Shown here piece by piece: positions 35,224 through 44,625 of a DNA stretch of 64,000 nucleotides. Positions within the stretch are counted from its first letter, which is position 1. Each line of letters begins with the position of its first letter. A program made the translations under genes and the position numbers. The DNA comes from Bacillota bacterium. Its GTDB lineage: Bacteria > Bacillota > Clostridia > Oscillospirales > Oscillospiraceae. The notes below the pieces were generated by a model. The model was not told the DNA's origin and ran no database searches. It worked only from the letters and a program-made list of their open reading frames with translations. The stretch is taken from assembly GCA_023386265.1 (NCBI GenBank), contig JAEWKA010000001.1:1-64000 (forward strand), given 5' to 3'.

Positions 35224-35595
35224 ATAGATATTGCAATTGTATTAAGCAGTTGGATCACTGCGCGCTCCATTACTGTAAAACTGTCTTATACTAATAATTG
35301 ATGTAAGACGGTTTTAGGCTTATTACAAAAGAATAGATGCTTATTTCTTAGTAAAATAAATATGTAAAAATTGAAAATTATAATAATTCAATCAATTGCT
35401 GGTTGATTTATAGAATAAAGTTAGTTTTACAGGGGTTTTTCGGAGCCGATTTGGGGTTGGTATTTGTAGGATGCGCATCAAACATCTTAAAATTATATAA
35501 GTAATGTACAAAAATAGGCAAATATTATGGACAATCAACAACTTAAGTGGTAATATTTCAATCATTGAGACAATTTATATGCTAATTTATGTCGA
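35224..35595. other. Long non-coding leader region of the polysaccharide locus
   Basis: No gene is readable. A second hairpin lies at 35277-35315 (AAAACTGTCTTA / TAAGACGGTTTT, one G-T pair). TTGAGA at 35565-35570 could be a -35 box, but the -10 (TATGTC) is weak. The region is AT-rich and probably carries the control of the exopolysaccharide operon. Confidence 0.4.
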
Positions 35596-35636
35596 TGCAA
35601 AATAGTTGAAAACAATTAGAAATCAACTATTTTGCA
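35596..35636. repeat. Inverted repeat before the recombinase-like/PglD gene
   Basis: A perfect 14-base inverted repeat TGCAAAATAGTTGA / TCAACTATTTTGCA with a 13-base loop, about 60 bases before the start codon. No T-run follows. It could be a binding site for the recombinase-like domain encoded just after it, or an RNA hairpin in the leader. Confidence 0.55.
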
Positions 35637-35696
35637 CATGGGCGTTTCTTTGAATGATTAACAGAAAATTGTTGAATAGTAATATCTGAGGTTTTG

Positions 35697-36827
35697 ATGA
35701 TGCTTACAGAAAGCCAATGCACAAAAATAGAAAAAGCTCTTACAGAGGAAGTGGAACCTCGTAAAGTCGGAGCATACCTTTGTTTATATATGGGTTTAGC
35801 TGTTAATGAAGTAACGGCGCTAAGAGTCTCGGATATTAATTTTGAGACTTCGTTGTTGAATGTAGATAACGTGGTTATCAGCAGAGGAAAGGGTTCAAGT
35901 AGGGTTAATGAGCTTGCACATGTAGAATATAGCAGAGTTCTGTCAATTCCTTCTTTTGTTGTTAGATACCTAAAGAACCACTTGAATCTGTATTCTGATC
36001 CCTCGTGCTTTATAGTGAGCGGAGATGTTGAGGTTCCGGGACCCTACCTTCTCCAGAATCTGTTGTTTTCAATAAACAACAAGTATTTGATTGCGGGCAG
36101 TCTTACGGCAATTATGCTACGTCGTGCTTTTATCCGACGTTGCATTGAATTGGGGACTGATTTATATACTATTTCATATTTTACTGGGATAAAACAAGTT
36201 GGAGAAATTCAGAAGCAATTTGCGGGATACTTTAACCCACACCCAGAAAGCGTTGAAATGCTCGAAAAATACACAATAGAGTATGTGAACGAAGAAACTC
36301 CGTTTTCGACGACGGGTAAGCGAATGAATCTACTGATATTGGGAGCGGGTAGTCAAGGACATGTAGTCAAGGAGATTGCTGAAGCTTCGAACATGTTTGA
36401 AAAGATTGATTTTCTTGATGACAACACCGAGATTAAAGAGGTAATTGACATCTGTTACAACTTCAAGAAATATGTTAATAGATATCCGATAGCGATACCT
36501 TCGTTTGGTGACTGCGAGCTGCGTGCAAAATGGATTGAGCGTTTGGAAGGAGCGGGTTTTATTCTGCCGAAGCTTGTCCATCCAATGGCAACCGTCAGCC
36601 CAAATGCATATCTGGACGCGGGGGTTACGATTGAGGCAAAGTGCACGATAGGAACCAATTCCAAAATCGGTAAGGGCTGCATAATCAGCTCCGGCGCGAT
36701 AATTGACCCTAACGCAATTATAGAAGAGTATTGTCACATAGACAGCTCAGCTACTGTAAAAAAGAATTCTATTGTAAGAAAATACGCGAAAGTAAAAAGC
36801 GGCGTAATTTTTGATGCTGAATTTTAA
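35697..36827 (+). CDS. Tyrosine-recombinase-like domain fused to PglD/NeuD-type acetyltransferase
   Basis: 376 residues from ATG 35697 (GAGG five bases before). Residues 1-200 have the layout of a tyrosine recombinase catalytic domain: YLCLYMGLAVNEVTALRVSD stands where integrases have TGLR-x-x-E-L, and LRRAFIRRCIELGTDLYTIS stands for the LRHTFAT box. But the first catalytic Arg is Ala, the box-II His and the Tyr region (QKQFAGYF) are changed, so recombination is unlikely. Residues from about 208 on are a PglD/NeuD sugar acetyltransferase: LLILGAGSQGHVVKEI, then left-handed beta-helix hexapeptides. These enzymes N-acetylate UDP-4-amino sugars with acetyl-CoA. First gene of the polysaccharide operon; the recombinase-like half may bind DNA. 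Confidence 0.8.
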   Translation: MMLTESQCTKIEKALTEEVEPRKVGAYLCLYMGLAVNEVTALRVSDINFETSLLNVDNVVISRGKGSSRVNELAHVEYSRVLSIPSFVVRYLKNHLNLYSDPSCFIVSGDVEVPGPYLLQNLLFSINNKYLIAGSLTAIMLRRAFIRRCIELGTDLYTISYFTGIKQVGEIQKQFAGYFNPHPESVEMLEKYTIEYVNEETPFSTTGKRMNLLILGAGSQGHVVKEIAEASNMFEKIDFLDDNTEIKEVIDICYNFKKYVNRYPIAIPSFGDCELRAKWIERLEGAGFILPKLVHPMATVSPNAYLDAGVTIEAKCTIGTNSKIGKGCIISSGAIIDPNAIIEEYCHIDSSATVKKNSIVRKYAKVKSGVIFDAEF

Positions 36828-36848
36828 CTGACAGGAGATTTGTCACAT

Positions 36849-36914
36849 ATGGATAATAAGAGTATATTTCTCTCGTCGCCAACAATGGACGGAGATGAGA
36901 TGAAATGTAAATAG
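36849..36914 (+). pseudogene. Start of a lost DegT/DnrJ-type aminotransferase gene
   Basis: AGGAG, then ATG and 21 codons reading MDNKSIFLSSPTMDGDEMK, stopped by TAG at 36912-36914. This is the usual beginning of sugar aminotransferases of the DegT family. The following sequence does not continue the family, so only the 5' end remains. Confidence 0.6.
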
Positions 36915-37257
36915 AGGCGTTTATTAATTACCGGCACTTTTGGAAAAGACAATGGAATTTATTTACTTGGAGTGAAGGAACTAACTATCAAAAGACCGCA
37001 AAGCATTGAGATCAGGCACTTTTTCAACCCCGGATTTTCAAATTTCACCCCGGTATCCACGTCTCGGTTAGCAGCTTGATGGAAATAAAATAATTACCAA
37101 CCCGGCGAGATAAAAATGTTGCCGAAAAGGTGGTGAGAGTTTTATAGCCATGGGTTGCAGGACGGAGATGGGTAGCTGAGCCGGCTAAATAGATAGGAAG
37201 ATAAGTTCATAACACCGAAGTGAATACTGAACTTTATATGAAGAACGAGGCAGAGTA
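36915..37257. other. Gene scar between PglD fusion and aminotransferase
   Basis: After the aborted aminotransferase start the same frame stays open for 53 codons (ITGTFGKDNGIYLLG) without known motif, then ends. No ribosome binding site or start is seen. Probably decayed leftover of replaced polysaccharide genes. Confidence 0.45.
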
Positions 37258-38526
37258 ATGAGCGAGAAAAAGATGAATATTCCTTTTTCGCCTCCTGATA
37301 TTGGAGAGGCTGAGATTGCCGAAGTGGTAGATACGTTGCGCTCTGGTTGGATTACTACAGGTCCCAAAACAAAAGAGTTTGAGAGGCAGCTAGCAGCTTT
37401 CTGCCATACCAGCAAGGCCGTATGTCTTAATTCTCAGACTGCGGCAGCAGAAATAACCCTTCGCATCCTCGGAATTGGTCCAGGGGACGAGGTGATTGTT
37501 CCGGCCTATACATATACGGCTTCCTGTAGCGTTATTTGCCATGTAGGTGCGACCCCAGTAATGATTGACTGCGCTACAAACAGTTACGAAATGGATTACC
37601 ATAAGATGGAAGCCGCTATCACTGCAAAAACCAAGGTTATTATACCTGTTGATCTGGCCGGCATCATCTGTGATTATGATCGTATTTTTGCCGCTGTGGA
37701 GAACAAACGGCATCTATTCCATGCGGCCAATCCCATTCAGGAAACCTTCGGTCGTGTTATTGTGATGGCTGACGGTGCCCATGCGCTAGGTGCTCAGCGG
37801 AACGGAAAAATGTGTGGAGAGATAGCAGATTTTACAAATTTTTCGCTTCATGCTGTAAAGAATCTTACAACCGCAGAGGGTGGCACTGTAACGTGGAGAG
37901 ATATAGCCAGAATAGACAGTGATTGGCTTTACAAGAAGTATATGCTGTTTTCTCTGCACGGCCAATCCAAGGATGCGCTAGCAAAAACCCAGCTGGGTGC
38001 TTGGGAATACGACGTTGTTGCGCCTTACTACAAGTGCAACATGACTGATATTATGGCATCCATTGGTCTAGCTCAGATTCGACGCTATCCTCAGATTCTG
38101 GAGCGACGACAGAAGATTATACAAATGTATGATGAGGGTCTAAGCGGTCTGCCGGTACAGAGCCTGAATCACGCTGGCACCGATCATCGTGGCAGTGGTC
38201 ACCTGTACCTTCTTCGTTTGTTAAACAAGGACAGTAATTACCGTAATGAGTTTATAACAAAAATGGCAGAGGCAGGGATTGCTTGTAACGTTCACTATAA
38301 GCCGTTACCAATGCACACAGCTTACAAGAACCTTGGATTTAACATCAAGGATTATCCCAACGCCTGTGATATGTATCAAAATGAAGTAACACTACCACTG
38401 CATACCTGTCTGACAGATGAGATGGTAATGTATGTGATAGAGAATTCCAATCGTTTACTGAAAGATCGGAGCTGTTATGTTTTTGAGAGAATGGAAAGAC
38501 CTACCGGAAAGTATGCAGTGCAGTGA
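37258..38526 (+). CDS. DegT/DnrJ/EryC1/StrS sugar aminotransferase (PglE-like)
   Basis: 422 residues. PLP-dependent: the lysine that holds the cofactor is in SLHAVKNLTTAEGGTV; PAYTYTASCSV and DGAHALGAQRNGK are further family motifs. It would transfer an amino group, usually from glutamate, to the 4-keto sugar made by the 4,6-dehydratase at 7847. Next to PglD-like acetyltransferase and PglC-like sugar transferase this suggests a diacetylbacillosamine-like pathway. GAGG lies seven bases before the ATG. The 3' end overlaps the next gene. Confidence 0.93.
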   Translation: MSEKKMNIPFSPPDIGEAEIAEVVDTLRSGWITTGPKTKEFERQLAAFCHTSKAVCLNSQTAAAEITLRILGIGPGDEVIVPAYTYTASCSVICHVGATPVMIDCATNSYEMDYHKMEAAITAKTKVIIPVDLAGIICDYDRIFAAVENKRHLFHAANPIQETFGRVIVMADGAHALGAQRNGKMCGEIADFTNFSLHAVKNLTTAEGGTVTWRDIARIDSDWLYKKYMLFSLHGQSKDALAKTQLGAWEYDVVAPYYKCNMTDIMASIGLAQIRRYPQILERRQKIIQMYDEGLSGLPVQSLNHAGTDHRGSGHLYLLRLLNKDSNYRNEFITKMAEAGIACNVHYKPLPMHTAYKNLGFNIKDYPNACDMYQNEVTLPLHTCLTDEMVMYVIENSNRLLKDRSCYVFERMERPTGKYAVQ

Positions 38527-39214
38527 TATACGAAAATACTATGATGCTTTGGAAGCACATAAGGGAAGTTTGTTGGCCAAGCGGCTTTTCGATGTTGTAG
38601 TTTCTTTAATTATGTTGGTAATTCTCTGTCCATTATTTTTGATTATTGTAATTGTAATTGTGATTGATTCGCCCGGCGGTGCTTTTTTTAGGCAAGTTCG
38701 TATAACAACGTATGGCCGTGCCTTTAGGATCATTAAATTCCGTACTATGGTTGCCAATGCGGAAAGGCTGGGAGCGCAAGTCACACCTAATAATGATATG
38801 CGTATCACCAGAGTGGGGAGAACCCTTCGCAGATATCGTCTGGACGAGATTCCACAACTGCTCAATATTCTAGCTGGCGATATGACATTCGTTGGAACCC
38901 GACCGGAAGTCCCACGTTATATTGCCCAGTATACGCCAGAAATGCTCGCGACCTTGCTTTTACCTGCGGGAGTAACATCGGAAGCCAGTATTATATATAA
39001 GGATGAATACAAATTACTGAACGAAACTTCTGACGTAGACAGGACTTATGTGGAAGAAGTACTTCCTGGAAAGATGTATTACAACCTTAAGGCTATCGAG
39101 TACTTCAACTTTTGGCAAGATATCAAAACAATGCTGCAAACGGTATTCACTGTATGCGGAAAACACCGGCGGTTATCAATCATTTTAGAATATGAGACGG
39201 TGATAAAAGAATGA
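38477..39214 (+). CDS. Initiating sugar-phosphate transferase (PglC/WcaJ family)
   Basis: 245 residues. Residues about 27-60 hold KRLFDVVVSLIMLV and the membrane segment; then IKFRTM, RYRLDEIPQLLNIL and GDMTFVGTRPEVP, all typical of enzymes that move a sugar-phosphate from UDP-sugar to undecaprenyl phosphate at the inner membrane face. This starts each repeat unit. The start overlaps the aminotransferase gene by 50 bases; an ATG at 38516 would overlap by only 11 and gives a more usual N-terminus. Confidence 0.92.
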   Translation: MFLREWKDLPESMQCSDIRKYYDALEAHKGSLLAKRLFDVVVSLIMLVILCPLFLIIVIVIVIDSPGGAFFRQVRITTYGRAFRIIKFRTMVANAERLGAQVTPNNDMRITRVGRTLRRYRLDEIPQLLNILAGDMTFVGTRPEVPRYIAQYTPEMLATLLLPAGVTSEASIIYKDEYKLLNETSDVDRTYVEEVLPGKMYYNLKAIEYFNFWQDIKTMLQTVFTVCGKHRRLSIILEYETVIKE

Positions 39215-39882
39215 TAATGGAAAACTTCGATACTGTAAAGACTGTACGATTCCGAATGCTGAACGGCAGGTGCTGTGAAAAACAACTGACCCAGCAGATA
39301 GCGGATATTCATATGCAAACGTTCACCGGATTTTTTCTTAGCTTTTTGGGAAAAAATTTTTTAACGCAGTTATACGAAGGTTATTGTTCTCATCTAGAAT
39401 CCGGTCTTATTATAGCTGAAGAAGAAGACCGTATAGTTGGTTTTTTAGCGTATTCCAAGAATTTAACCAGCTTTTACAAATATCTGATTTGTAAAAGCTG
39501 GTATAAGTTCGCATGGTACAGTCTCGGAGCGGCTATCCGGAAACCGTCCACTATGAAACGATTGGTACGCGCGTTGTTAAAGCCGAGGGAAAGTAAACGG
39601 GACGAGCCATTTGTAGAGTTGTCCTCAATTGGCGTGCTTCCCGAGGTGAAAAATCAACATATAGGAAGCCAATTGATTAATATGCTGAAATCGGAATTCG
39701 ATCCTCAAAAGTTTACATATATCAAGCTCGAAACGGATGCTGAAAATAATACAGGCACCAATCTTTTCTATTTGCATAATGGATTCGTATTGAACGGTAA
39801 CTATACTACACCGGAGGGTCGTAGCATGAACGAATATCGGTATTATCCTGAACTACAGAAACAACAGGTTTTTCAGCAATAG
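39211..39882 (+). CDS. GNAT-family acetyltransferase
   Basis: 223 residues with a GNAT fold: EEEDRIVGFLAYS, then the acetyl-CoA loop SSIGVLPEVKNQHIGSQLIN, then ETDAENNTGTNLFYLHNGF. The start overlaps the sugar transferase stop (four bases). It probably acetylates an amino sugar of the repeat unit; the exact substrate cannot be read. It may complement the PglD-like enzyme. Confidence 0.8.
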   Translation: MIMENFDTVKTVRFRMLNGRCCEKQLTQQIADIHMQTFTGFFLSFLGKNFLTQLYEGYCSHLESGLIIAEEEDRIVGFLAYSKNLTSFYKYLICKSWYKFAWYSLGAAIRKPSTMKRLVRALLKPRESKRDEPFVELSSIGVLPEVKNQHIGSQLINMLKSEFDPQKFTYIKLETDAENNTGTNLFYLHNGFVLNGNYTTPEGRSMNEYRYYPELQKQQVFQQ

Positions 39883-39911
39883 TAAAATATGTATTTGACA
39901 AGAGGATTTCT

Positions 39912-41111
39912 ATGACGATTTTATATGTCTCCACCGTATTTCCGGCAGAGCATACCAGCTCGACCATATATACCGATCTCGCGGAGGCGCTTGTTTCAAG
40001 AGGTCATGAGGTAATTGTTGTTTGTTCCAATGAAAGAAAATACAATATTTCTACCCAAGCAGTTTATGAGCGAGGCAGTTTTGTTTTGCGCATAAAAACC
40101 GGTAATTTGTATGACGTTGGAAACATTGAAAAGGCACTTTCGCAACTATTTATCAAGTCTACCTTCAAAAAAGCGATAAAAAAGTATTTATCCGGGAAGA
40201 AGATCGATTTAATACTATTTGAAGCGCCTCCGGTCACCATGGGTAGTATTATAAAAAGTATAAAACGATTATTTTCCGCCCCTTCCTTTTTGATGATGAA
40301 AGACATTTTTCCACAAAATGCAGTTGACTTAGGCATGATTCGAAAAGACAGTTTTCTCCATCGTTATTATTCACTTAAAGAACGCGAACTATATGCGGCA
40401 GCTGATTGCATAGGCTGTATGTCGACAGGGAATCAAGAATATTTGATGAAACATCATCCGGAACTAAATCGAGAAAAGTTTTTGATATTCCCCAATACGA
40501 AAAAAATATGTGAAAAAAAGCAAAGGAACAGGGAATACCCTTTGCGGAAAAAATACCATATAGAGGATGATGCTGTTGTTTTTGTTTTTGGTGGAAATAT
40601 GGGAAAACCGCAGGGGATCAATTTCCTGTGTGCCGCAGCAGAAAGACTATCCGGCAGAAACGATATATTTTTTACCTTTGTCGGCCGCGGAACAGAGAGA
40701 TACATTGTTGAACAATATGCACAAAACCATACTAATGTTGTTGTGCTCCCGAATTTAACACGGGCTGATTATGAAACGTTTGTCCTTGAATGCGACGTGG
40801 GGATTGTTTCCCTAGATTACCGCTTCACGATACCTAATTATCCTTCTAGGATATTGTCTTACTTTGAGTATTCCATGCCTGTGCTTTGCGCCACAGATAG
40901 GGCTACAGATATGAAATCCTTGATTCAGGATAATCAATGCGGAATGTGGTGCCCATCCAACGATATAGATGAGTTTTGTAAATGCGCAATTGCCTTAGCT
41001 AAAAATCGCACGCTCAGAGAAAACATGGGAATGAATGGACGCAAGCTGATTGAGGAGAGGTTCAGCGTTGAGAACAGCATTGATCTGCTTGAACAATATA
41101 TGTCACAATGA
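39912..41111 (+). CDS. Glycosyltransferase family 4 protein (WbuB-like)
   Basis: 399 residues, GT-B fold. The N-terminal half begins with ILYVSTVFPAEHTSS; the C-terminal donor-binding half shows FVFGGNMGKPQG and NYPSRILSYFEYSMPVLC. Such enzymes use nucleotide-activated sugars and often add the second sugar of the repeat unit. Located after the initiating transferase and GNAT gene in the same operon. Confidence 0.85.
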   Translation: MTILYVSTVFPAEHTSSTIYTDLAEALVSRGHEVIVVCSNERKYNISTQAVYERGSFVLRIKTGNLYDVGNIEKALSQLFIKSTFKKAIKKYLSGKKIDLILFEAPPVTMGSIIKSIKRLFSAPSFLMMKDIFPQNAVDLGMIRKDSFLHRYYSLKERELYAAADCIGCMSTGNQEYLMKHHPELNREKFLIFPNTKKICEKKQRNREYPLRKKYHIEDDAVVFVFGGNMGKPQGINFLCAAAERLSGRNDIFFTFVGRGTERYIVEQYAQNHTNVVVLPNLTRADYETFVLECDVGIVSLDYRFTIPNYPSRILSYFEYSMPVLCATDRATDMKSLIQDNQCGMWCPSNDIDEFCKCAIALAKNRTLRENMGMNGRKLIEERFSVENSIDLLEQYMSQ

Positions 41112-41141
41112 TTTCATCAATAATCAGGAGCGGGTCCGAAC

Positions 41142-42212
41142 ATGAAAATATTGATCATAGGTTTTGCTAAAATTAAATATATGCCCTATCTATACTTTTA
41201 TTTGGATTTGCTTAGAGAAAAAAACGAGATACATATTGCTTATTGGGACCGGGATACTTCCGAAGATACAAAGGTTTGCCCATCTGTTGTATTGCATACA
41301 TTCAATAAAGTAATAACTGATGACTGTCCCAAAATGAAAAAACTGATTTATTTTTATTATTTTAAAAAATTCGTTGCCAATATCATGAACCAACATAATT
41401 TTGACTTTATTATAGTCCTTACCTCTATTCCAGCAATACTGCTTAAGGATGTTCTCCTAAAACAATATAAATCCCGGTACATATTTGACCTTCGAGATCT
41501 AACCTATGAGTCGATTCCTTTATATCGGAAATGGGTAGGGCAGATTGTGGAAAATTCCTATGCTACTTTTATCAGTAGTGATGCATTCCGGAGATATCTT
41601 CCCGATTCAGACAAAATTCAAACCATACATAATATAACCGAAGAATCCATCAACCATCGGATGGAGGCACGCAAACAAGGGATTCCCATAAAAATCACCT
41701 TTTGGGGTCTTATACGGCACGAAGAGATCAACAAGGCTATCATTAGAAAAATTGCAAACGATTCGAGATTCGAGATGCATTACTACGGACGTGAACAGAA
41801 TGTTGCTCTTAACTTGAAACAATTTGTGCAGGAAATCAATGCGAAAAATATTTATTTTCATGGCGAGTACCAACCAGCCGACCGTTATGTATTTGCTGAA
41901 AATGCGGCGCTGATTCACAATATGTATGAAAACGATGTAACATCTTATGCGATTGGGAATAAATACTACGATGGTATCCTGTTTCGTATACCCCAGCTTT
42001 GTACGAAGGGTTCCTATATGGGAAAAGCAGTCCAAGAGTCCGGTATAGGTATTACCTGTGATCCGAGAGATGATACTTTTATTGATACTATTCTTCAATA
42101 TTATAAAAATCTTGATTTTGAAGAATTCGGGCGACGGTGCGACAGAGCATTATCTGAGATCCTTTTTGTTCAGCGCGAAAACGCAGAGATTCTACAAAAA
42201 CTGATAAAATGA
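41142..42212 (+). CDS. Probable glycosyltransferase, family unclear
   Basis: 356 residues. It starts like a GT-B enzyme (MKILIIGFAKIKYMPYLYFY), with a middle ITFWGLIRHEE and a C-terminal AVQESGIGITCDPRDD similar in placement to donor-binding segments. The gene is AT-rich. A glycosyltransferase role is likely from context between a GT4 enzyme and Wzy, but family and sugar cannot be named. Confidence 0.65.
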   Translation: MKILIIGFAKIKYMPYLYFYLDLLREKNEIHIAYWDRDTSEDTKVCPSVVLHTFNKVITDDCPKMKKLIYFYYFKKFVANIMNQHNFDFIIVLTSIPAILLKDVLLKQYKSRYIFDLRDLTYESIPLYRKWVGQIVENSYATFISSDAFRRYLPDSDKIQTIHNITEESINHRMEARKQGIPIKITFWGLIRHEEINKAIIRKIANDSRFEMHYYGREQNVALNLKQFVQEINAKNIYFHGEYQPADRYVFAENAALIHNMYENDVTSYAIGNKYYDGILFRIPQLCTKGSYMGKAVQESGIGITCDPRDDTFIDTILQYYKNLDFEEFGRRCDRALSEILFVQRENAEILQKLIK

Positions 42213-42226
42213 GAGGTGGATAGTCT

Positions 42227-43447
42227 TTGACGAATTCGACTGTTAAACAGGAATCAAAATTGGCAGTTTACTACTCTTTTTTTGTTCCGCTTATGCCGAT
42301 TTTTTGTATTTATGCCTCCGGGATTCCCGGCGTTACCATGGGGGAATTATTACTGGGGATATTTGGGGTGTTGGCTATACTGCAACGCACTGCTATGAAT
42401 CCACGTCCCCGTATTGCCGCTATATTACTTATAATGAATGTATATTTCCTGATTACGGTATTAATGTCGCCCAGCAACTCTATAGGTCTTTTTGTGAGAA
42501 TTATACGTTTTATGTTTTATACATTTTGCTTGTTATATACCAGCAGAAAGCTGTTTATCTATAGGATTGCCTCAAAAGTAGTAATAACTGTTTCCTTATT
42601 AGCAACCGTTTATGTTGCAATACAATATATATTTTATTTTTCACTTCACACAATATTAAAAGGCCAGATGCCATTCCTGCCCATTTATTTTACCGATTAT
42701 CTGAGTATAGATTACGCTTCAATCTATTCGAGAAAATTTTTTAGAGCATCCGCCTTCTTTCTAGAACCGGCCGCCTTTTCTCAATATGTGATCGCCGGAT
42801 TAGTTATACAGTTATTTAAGAAAGATACCAAAAAACAAATGACTTGGGCACTGGTTTTTACCGTTGGTTTAATACTCTCTACATCGATACAGGGCACCAT
42901 TTTAGCCGCCGCTGTCTGGTGTATATGGTTGTTGATGAAGCTCTTGTCCCCTAAGAATATAGGCGATATGCTACTAGTACTTATGTTGCTTTTTTTGATA
43001 CCGCTTGTTATGTATTTGTTTTATAATAGCAGTTTTTTCGATCAGATTTTCTCTAGGTTGAGCGGCAGCTATTCCGCTGTGGACGCTCGTTTTGGAGGAT
43101 TTAGTTATATTGCCGAATTACAGTCTTTCCATAAAATAATCGGCACCGGATTTGGAAATACTCTGGAACACGTCTGGATGTCGTCGGCTTCGTATATTTG
43201 GTACGGGACCGGATTAATTGGGATAATATTTGTCGCAATCATGTTTATAAAACAGTTTTTTAATAATAAGGAATCAATCTCCAGAATCTTATGCCTTATA
43301 TATGCTGTATTATTTTTAGGCGCATTTTTGTTTAACAGCTATATGTTTGTGTTTTATATGTCGTTTATTTGTTACGTGAGTGTCGAATCATTACAGCCAA
43401 AAGAAAAGAGCGTAGGGGAGAAACAATATGCCAACTTACCTTGTTAG
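42227..43447 (+). CDS. wzy: Oligosaccharide repeat-unit polymerase (Wzy-like)
   Basis: 406 residues with about ten to eleven hydrophobic segments and an outside loop near residues 140-190, typical of Wzy polymerases, which join lipid-linked repeat units outside the membrane. Wzy proteins share little sequence, so the call rests on topology and place in the locus. Start is TTG 42227 with GAGGTGG before it. The end overlaps the next gene by 20 bases. Confidence 0.75.
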   Translation: MTNSTVKQESKLAVYYSFFVPLMPIFCIYASGIPGVTMGELLLGIFGVLAILQRTAMNPRPRIAAILLIMNVYFLITVLMSPSNSIGLFVRIIRFMFYTFCLLYTSRKLFIYRIASKVVITVSLLATVYVAIQYIFYFSLHTILKGQMPFLPIYFTDYLSIDYASIYSRKFFRASAFFLEPAAFSQYVIAGLVIQLFKKDTKKQMTWALVFTVGLILSTSIQGTILAAAVWCIWLLMKLLSPKNIGDMLLVLMLLFLIPLVMYLFYNSSFFDQIFSRLSGSYSAVDARFGGFSYIAELQSFHKIIGTGFGNTLEHVWMSSASYIWYGTGLIGIIFVAIMFIKQFFNNKESISRILCLIYAVLFLGAFLFNSYMFVFYMSFICYVSVESLQPKEKSVGEKQYANLPC

Positions 43448-44624
43448 CAATAAAAAAACTGATTGTTTTGGTTGCCGCGCTTGTGAGCAGCTGTGTCTGC
43501 AAAAAGCTATTATAATGTCAGAAGACAAAGAGGGATTTCAATATCCTCAAATTAATAAAAACCTATGTACAGGGTGCAACTTGTGCGAAAAGATTTGTCC
43601 AGCAAATTATCACGTTAACACCAAAGGCGACTATCCCAAAATCTACGCTGCCAAAAACAAACATGAACAACAACTTAAAGTAAGCTCGTCGGGAGCAATG
43701 TTTTCCGTCTTGGCGGATTATATCACGGCAAGAAATGGTTTTGTGGCCGGTTGTGTATTCGAAAATGGGTTTCGGGCGGTTCATATATTGACCGATGACA
43801 AGCAGGAAATCGAACGAATGCATGGCTCAAAATATATTCAGAGCGACACGAAAGGTGTATATACCGAGGTCAAGCAGAAACTAGAGAACGGCTCGCATGT
43901 GCTGTTTACGGGAACACCATGCCAGGTAGACGGGTTGAAACGTTTCCTTCGCAAGGACTATGAAAAGCTGCTTACGGCAGATGTGGTTTGTCACGGCGTG
44001 CCGAGTCAAAAGCTATTTAACAATTACATGGAATATTTAGAAGACCACTTAGGGGCTAAAATATTAAACTATAAATTTAGGGATAAAGATAAAGGCGGAT
44101 GGGGAAAGGACGGCTCCTATACCATACATAAAAAAGGCAAATGCATAAAACGCTCTCTTATGCCAGAAAGCGATTATTATTATACTCTATTCTCTCACAC
44201 ATGGGCAAATCGGGAGAGCTGCTATCAATGCCCATATGCTTCTCTTTCCAGAGTGGGAGATTTTACTATTGCGGATTTTTGGGGGATTACTAACGTAAAT
44301 CCTGAATTCTTTTCCAAATTGGGCGTATCGCTTTTGCTGGTGAATTCCGATAAAGCCGACGCAGCGTTCGAGAATATTTCCGGTAATATCGAGTATATTC
44401 CGGTGTCAATAACAGACGCAGTTCAAAATGTATCTAATTTTCGGGGGCCTTATCACAGAAATGATGCTATACGAAATGAAATCTATGGAAAAATACAAAT
44501 GCTTGGATTTGAAAATGCAGTACGGCAATACTGTAAACTTCAGTTTTTCAGAGCTAAGCTGCGGCGTATGGTTCCCGCTTCAGTGAAAGACCGTATAAAG
44601 CAGTTTTGGAGAGGGACGTTGTAA
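43428..44624 (+). CDS. FrhB-like Fe-S protein, F420 hydrogenase beta-subunit family, first copy
   Basis: 398 residues. Two [4Fe-4S] motifs at the start (CFGCRACEQLCLQKA and CTGCNLCEKICP), then the FrhB N- and C-domains: SSGAMFSVLADY, FTGTPCQVDGL, VVCHGVPS, and a further cysteine group ESCYQCPYASLSRVGDFTIA. In methanogens FrhB passes electrons to F420; in bacteria such proteins are often next to pyruvyl transferase genes in polysaccharide loci, with unknown role. Reduction or oxidation of a sugar precursor is possible. The start overlaps wzy. A similar gene follows at 48271. Confidence 0.85.
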   Translation: MPTYLVSNKKTDCFGCRACEQLCLQKAIIMSEDKEGFQYPQINKNLCTGCNLCEKICPANYHVNTKGDYPKIYAAKNKHEQQLKVSSSGAMFSVLADYITARNGFVAGCVFENGFRAVHILTDDKQEIERMHGSKYIQSDTKGVYTEVKQKLENGSHVLFTGTPCQVDGLKRFLRKDYEKLLTADVVCHGVPSQKLFNNYMEYLEDHLGAKILNYKFRDKDKGGWGKDGSYTIHKKGKCIKRSLMPESDYYYTLFSHTWANRESCYQCPYASLSRVGDFTIADFWGITNVNPEFFSKLGVSLLLVNSDKADAAFENISGNIEYIPVSITDAVQNVSNFRGPYHRNDAIRNEIYGKIQMLGFENAVRQYCKLQFFRAKLRRMVPASVKDRIKQFWRGTL

Positions 44625-44625
44625 C

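Noticed and set aside
35694..36827. Active integrase with an attachment site for the HTH island
   Set aside because: Key catalytic positions of tyrosine recombinases are replaced and no flanking direct repeat of attachment-site type was found, so I do not call an integrated element.
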